From: Streptomyces sp. RB17
GTDB taxonomy: Bacteria; Actinomycetota; Actinomycetes; Streptomycetales; Streptomycetaceae
NCBI RefSeq assembly: GCF_009604455.1
Contig: NZ_WEGL01000011.1
Span: 124,001-188,000, forward strand
Length of the DNA stretch: 64,000 nt
Direction: 5' to 3'
How positions within the stretch are numbered: position 1 is the stretch's first letter; each line of letters starts with the position of its first letter. Shown one piece after another: positions 60,819 to 64,000 of the stretch. A program made the position numbers and the translations under genes. Under the pieces are notes generated by a model, which made no database searches, was not told the DNA's origin, and worked only from the letters and a program-made list of their open reading frames with translations.

Positions 60819-61787
60819 CTACCCCCCACCTCCCCCGCCGAGCCGCGGCAGCACCTTCGTCCGGTAGAAGTCGAAGAACCCCTTCTGATCGCCGCCGATC
60901 TGGTTCACGTACACGCGGTCGAACCCGGCGTCGGCGAACGCCGTCAGCGTGGACACATGCTGCTCGACGTCGTCCCCGCACACGACCTTCTCGCGCACCA
61001 CGTCCTCGGTGACCAGCTCCTGCAACTGCTCGAAGTGCCGCGGCGACGGCAGCACCTGCCCCATCTCCCCGGGCAGCAGTTCGTTGAACCAGAGCCGGCG
61101 CACGGTACGCGCGCACTCCGCGCGATCGGTGCCGTAACAGACCTTCGTCCCGCCGCTCACCGGCTTCGTCCCGCCCCCGCCCTTGCGGAACTGCGTGACC
61201 ATCTCCTCCTCGGGCGTCATGGTGATGTACCCGTCGCCCACCCGGGCGGCGAGCGACGTCGCCTTCGGACCGAACCCGGAGATGTCGATGGACACGGGTT
61301 CCTCGGGGACGGTGTAGAGGCGGGCGTTCTCCACGGTGTAGTGCGCGCCCTGGTGGTTGACCTCCTCGCCGGTGAACAGCCGGTGCATCACCTGCACGGC
61401 CTCCTCCAGCATCTCCAGCCGCACGTGCACCGGCGGCCAGCGGTCGCCCAGGATGTGCTCGTTCAGCGCCTCGCCGGTGCCCACGCCCAGCCGGAAACGG
61501 CCGTCGGTCATCACCGCGCTCGTCGCCGCCGCCTGCGCCGTCACCGCCGGATGCATCCGCACGGTCGGACAGGTCACCGCCGTCTCGATCGGCAGCGACA
61601 CCGCCTCCGACAGCGCGCCGATCACCGACCACACGAACGGGCTCTGCCCCTGCGCGCCGCTCCACGGGTGGAAGTGGTCGGAGATCCACAGCGCCCGGAA
61701 GCCGGCCTGCTCGGCCATCCGGGCCTGCTCGACGAGGGCGGCGGGGCTGTGCTCCTCGCTCGCCAGGAAATAGCCGTACTCGGGCAT
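60819..61787 (-). CDS. LLM-class F420-dependent oxidoreductase
   Basis: The 322-residue protein belongs to the bacterial-luciferase-like group that uses coenzyme F420, of the F420-glucose-6-phosphate-dehydrogenase-like subfamily. It has MPEYGYFLASEEHSPAALV, ALWISDHFHPWSGAQGQSPF, GVGTGEALNEHILGDRWPP and ISGFGPKATSLAARVGDGYI. Hydride transfer between F420 and an unknown substrate is expected. It ends in a short Gly run and is divergent from the FAD oxidoreductase gene. Confidence 0.9.
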   Translation of the reverse strand: MPEYGYFLASEEHSPAALVEQARMAEQAGFRALWISDHFHPWSGAQGQSPFVWSVIGALSEAVSLPIETAVTCPTVRMHPAVTAQAAATSAVMTDGRFRLGVGTGEALNEHILGDRWPPVHVRLEMLEEAVQVMHRLFTGEEVNHQGAHYTVENARLYTVPEEPVSIDISGFGPKATSLAARVGDGYITMTPEEEMVTQFRKGGGGTKPVSGGTKVCYGTDRAECARTVRRLWFNELLPGEMGQVLPSPRHFEQLQELVTEDVVREKVVCGDDVEQHVSTLTAFADAGFDRVYVNQIGGDQKGFFDFYRTKVLPRLGGGGGG

Positions 61788-61883
61788 GGGAGAACCTCCG
61801 CGCGGGCGACGGTGATCCGCTGTGGTCCGGGCCCGGACCGGGTAACCGGGGCCCGGCGGGCGAAACGCCGGGGGCGTGGCGCG

Positions 61884-61943
61884 GCGTTCGGGTGCTCCGA
61901 CCGGCGTACGGGTGACCCGTCCGGCGTTTGGGTGCCCCGCCCC
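61884..61943. repeat. three 20-bp direct repeats in a divergent promoter
   Basis: The unit GCGTWYGGGTGMYCCGWCCG is repeated at 61884-61903, 61904-61923 and 61924-61943 with a few changes each. It lies between the F420 oxidoreductase and the FAD oxidoreductase, 47 bases before the latter's start. Confidence 0.75.
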
Positions 61944-61990
61944 CGGTTACGCGGAAGACCTCGGACGAGCCACACCGCCGGAGGCGCACC

Positions 61991-63661
61991 GTGAGCCGAC
62001 CTCATGTCGTGATCGTCGGCGCCGGTTTCGCCGGGTACCGGGCTGCCCGTACGCTGGCCCGGCTGACCCGGGACCGGGCCGACGTCACCTTGCTGAACCC
62101 GACCGACTACTTCCTGTACCTGCCGCTGCTGCCCCAGGTCGCCGCCGGCATCCTGGAGGCCCGCAGGGTCACCGTGTCGCTGCCGGGCACCCTGCACGGG
62201 GTGCGGATGGTGCTCGGCGAGGCCGAGCACGTCGACCTCGACGGCCGTACGGTCCACTACTCCGACCCCGAGGGCGGCATCGGCACCCTCGGTTACGACC
62301 GGCTGGTGCTCAGTGTCGGCAGCGTCAACAAGCTGCTCCCCATCCCCGGGGTCGCCGAGCACGCGCACGGCTTCCGCGGGCTGCCCGAGGCGCTGTACCT
62401 GCGCGACCACGTGACCCGCCAGGTGGAGCTGGCCGGCGCGGTGGACGACCCGAAGGCCTGCGCGGCCCGCTGCACCTTCGTCGTGGTCGGCGCCGGCTAC
62501 ACCGGCACCGAGGTGGCCGCCCAGATGCAGCTGCTGACCGACCGGCTGGCCCGCAGGCAGCCGCTCACCGCCGGGTTCCGGCCGCGCTGGATCCTGCTGG
62601 ACGTGGCACCGCGCGTGCTGCCGGAGCTGGACGAGCGGCTGTCCCGCACGGCCGACCAGGTGCTGCGCGCTCGGGGCGTCGACGTGCGGATGGGGACGTC
62701 GGTGAAGGAGGCCACCCATGACGGGGTGCTGCTCACCGACGGTGAGTTCGTCGCGTCCCGGACGCTGGTGTGGTGTGTCGGGGTACGGCCCGATCCGCTG
62801 GTGGAGGCGATCGGGCAGCCGCTGGAGCGGGGCCGGCTGATCGTCGACCCGTATCTGCAGGTGCCGGGCCGGCCGGAGGTGTTCGGCTGCGGGGACGCGG
62901 CCGCCGTACCGGACCTGGAGCAGGCGGGGAACGGCGGGTCTGGGGATTCGGCCCCGGAAAGGCGCAGCACGCCGATGACGGCCCAGCACGCGTGGCGGCA
63001 GGGCCGGGTGGCCGGGGAGAACGTGGCCGCCTCGCTCGGCCTCGGCCGGCGCCGGCGGCCCTACCGCCACCGCGACCTGGGTTTCGCCGTCGACCTCGGC
63101 GGGACCCGGGCCGCCGCCAACCCGTTCGGCCTCCCGCTGTCCGGCCCGGCGGCCGGTGCGGTCACCCGCGGTTACCACCTGGCCGCGCTGCCCGGCAACC
63201 GCGTCCGCGTGGCCGCCGACTGGCTGCTGGACGCCGTACTGCCGCGCCAGGGCGTCCAGTTGGGCCTCGTACGGTCCTGGTCGGTCCCCCTGGACACGGC
63301 CTCTCCGGAGCTGGCCCGCGTACCGGGCGTCCCAGAGGGGGCGGGCGGACCGGAACGGACGGACGGACCGAAAGAGCCGGACGGACCGGAGCGGGCGGAA
63401 GAACCGAAACGGACGGAAGAACCCATGCAGGCGGAAGATCCGAAGCAGGCGCAAGAACCGAAGCAGGCGCAAGAACCGAAGCAGGCGCAAGAACCGAAGC
63501 AGGCGGAAGAACCGAAGCAGACGGAAGAGCCCGAGCAGGCCGATGTACCGGAGCGTGCGAGCGAGCCGCCCGCCGCCGGGCGCGAGCTCGGGGACCACCC
63601 CGCCCCCGGCCCCGTCAAGCGCACCGATCCCCCCGACCCCCGGGACTCGGCCCCCGGATGA
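61991..63661 (+). CDS. NADH dehydrogenase II-like FAD oxidoreductase with repeat tail
   Basis: The 556-residue protein is an NDH-2-like flavoprotein. It has two dinucleotide motifs (VIVGAGFAGYRAA at 7-19 and FVVVGAGYTGTEVAA near 163-177) and an EVFGCGDAAAVPD flavin motif. It should oxidise NAD(P)H and pass electrons to quinone at the membrane surface. Residues after about 435 form a charged low-complexity tail with EPKQAQ hexapeptides (DNA repeats at 63440-63529). GTG 61991 is preceded by GGAGG at 61980-61984. A transketolase gene follows. Confidence 0.9.
   Translation: MSRPHVVIVGAGFAGYRAARTLARLTRDRADVTLLNPTDYFLYLPLLPQVAAGILEARRVTVSLPGTLHGVRMVLGEAEHVDLDGRTVHYSDPEGGIGTLGYDRLVLSVGSVNKLLPIPGVAEHAHGFRGLPEALYLRDHVTRQVELAGAVDDPKACAARCTFVVVGAGYTGTEVAAQMQLLTDRLARRQPLTAGFRPRWILLDVAPRVLPELDERLSRTADQVLRARGVDVRMGTSVKEATHDGVLLTDGEFVASRTLVWCVGVRPDPLVEAIGQPLERGRLIVDPYLQVPGRPEVFGCGDAAAVPDLEQAGNGGSGDSAPERRSTPMTAQHAWRQGRVAGENVAASLGLGRRRRPYRHRDLGFAVDLGGTRAAANPFGLPLSGPAAGAVTRGYHLAALPGNRVRVAADWLLDAVLPRQGVQLGLVRSWSVPLDTASPELARVPGVPEGAGGPERTDGPKEPDGPERAEEPKRTEEPMQAEDPKQAQEPKQAQEPKQAQEPKQAEEPKQTEEPEQADVPERASEPPAAGRELGDHPAPGPVKRTDPPDPRDSAPG
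63440..63529 (+). repeat. 18-bp in-frame repeat coding EPKQAQ
   Basis: CCGAAGCAGGCGCAAGAA occurs three times unchanged from 63440, followed by two variants, inside the C-terminal tail of the oxidoreductase. The count is likely variable between strains. Confidence 0.9.
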
Positions 63662-63732
63662 TCCCGCGGGCCGCAGTCCCCTGCTCGGCACCCCGGGGCC
63701 GTATCCCCCCTCGACTCACCGCAAGGAGACTC

Positions 63733-64000
63733 ATGAACACCGACGAACTCGCCGAACTGGGACAGCAGTTGCGCGTGGACAGCGTGCGGGCGTCCGCCGC
63801 GGCGGGATCCGGACACCCCACGTCCTCGATGTCCGCCGCCGATCTGATGGCCGTGCTGCTCGCCCACCACCTGCGCTACGACTTCGAACGCCCCGAGCAC
63901 CCCGCCAACGACCGCTTCGTGCTGTCCAAGGGCCATGCCTCACCCCTGCTGTACGCCGCGTACAAGGCGGCCGGTGCCATCGAGGACGGCGAGCTGCTCA
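63733..64000 (+). CDS. tkt: transketolase, 5' part (cut by window end)
   Basis: The first 89 codons of a transketolase are present. MNTDELAELGQQLRVDSVRA leads to the thiamine-diphosphate region with AAGSGHPTSSMSAADLMAVL and the KGHASPLLYAAYKAAGA motif. The enzyme transfers two-carbon units in the pentose phosphate pathway. AAGGAG at 63723-63728 is the ribosome binding site. The remaining roughly 500 residues lie beyond base 64000, so the end shown is the window edge, not a truncation of the gene. Confidence 0.9.
   Translation, partial: MNTDELAELGQQLRVDSVRASAAAGSGHPTSSMSAADLMAVLLAHHLRYDFERPEHPANDRFVLSKGHASPLLYAAYKAAGAIEDGELL

Overview
The window is about 73% GC with strong third-position G/C bias, frequent GTG starts and short gaps or 4-base overlaps between genes. 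The gene content is typical of a Streptomyces chromosome: an F420-dependent LLM oxidoreductase, a SpoIIE-type phosphatase, MocR, PucR and TetR regulators, and a complete ethylmalonyl-CoA (EMC) gene run. From memory the order resembles the SCO64xx region of S. coelicolor; this was not checked. I see no rRNA, tRNA, CRISPR array, insertion sequence or phage genes, so this looks like chromosomal rather than mobile DNA.

Layout. 1-8.2 kb: a gamma-glutamyltransferase-like protein, an inositol-phosphatase family enzyme, an FAD oxidoreductase overlapping a macrodomain protein, an unknown helical protein, a GNAT enzyme and a lipase-like hydrolase. 8.7-15.5 kb: an aconitase family enzyme, DUF2267, a two-domain VOC protein, DUF488, and a MocR regulator paired with a B3/B4-domain protein. 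15.6-16.2 kb: a dense non-coding field of tandem repeats. 16.4-20.2 kb: a methylenetetrahydrofolate reductase-like protein, an Ada-type/AlkA fusion with an Ogt methyltransferase (alkylation repair), and a sirtuin. 20.3-26.3 kb: a decayed acyl-CoA dehydrogenase, a PucR regulator, a TetR regulator facing an anti-sigma-type ATPase across an AT-rich operator region, a NUDIX/ADP-ribosylglycohydrolase pair and a glycerate kinase.

26.3-37.3 kb is a minus-strand metabolic block. pssA and psd (phosphatidylserine synthase and decarboxylase) are followed upstream by the EMC genes: acyl-CoA dehydrogenase, MaoC hydratase, CitE-like lyase, ethylmalonyl-CoA mutase and ccr. A TetR regulator and a fused tandem 3-hydroxyacyl-CoA dehydrogenase come next. 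Together the EMC genes convert acetoacetyl/crotonyl-CoA carbon to ethylmalonyl-CoA, methylsuccinyl-CoA, mesaconyl-CoA and then glyoxylate plus propionyl-CoA. That would allow growth on C2 units and supply ethylmalonyl-CoA extender units. A palindrome lies between -35 and -10 elements upstream of ccr.

37.7-52.6 kb holds a HEAT-repeat protein, GNAT plus a RidA-like protein, a secreted tripeptidyl-aminopeptidase-like hydrolase, a radical SAM protein behind a LexA-type box, an SRPBCC protein, an MFS transporter fused to carboxypeptidase-regulatory-like repeats, a PAS/GAF/PP2C/HATPase phosphatase, and a methyltransferase. It ends with a TetR-controlled efflux/hydrolase/cupin operon that has two matching operator-like palindromes.

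52.7-57.7 kb is a tightly coupled operon of four peptidases: M55 D-aminopeptidase, M20, S9 and S66 LD-carboxypeptidase. It looks like a dedicated D-amino-acid-peptide or peptidoglycan-stem-peptide processing unit and is the best candidate here for a poorly described system. The window closes with GNAT, DUF5107/TPR, VOC and F420-LLM proteins, an NDH-2-like oxidoreductase with a repeat tail, and the 5' part of a transketolase gene cut by the window edge.
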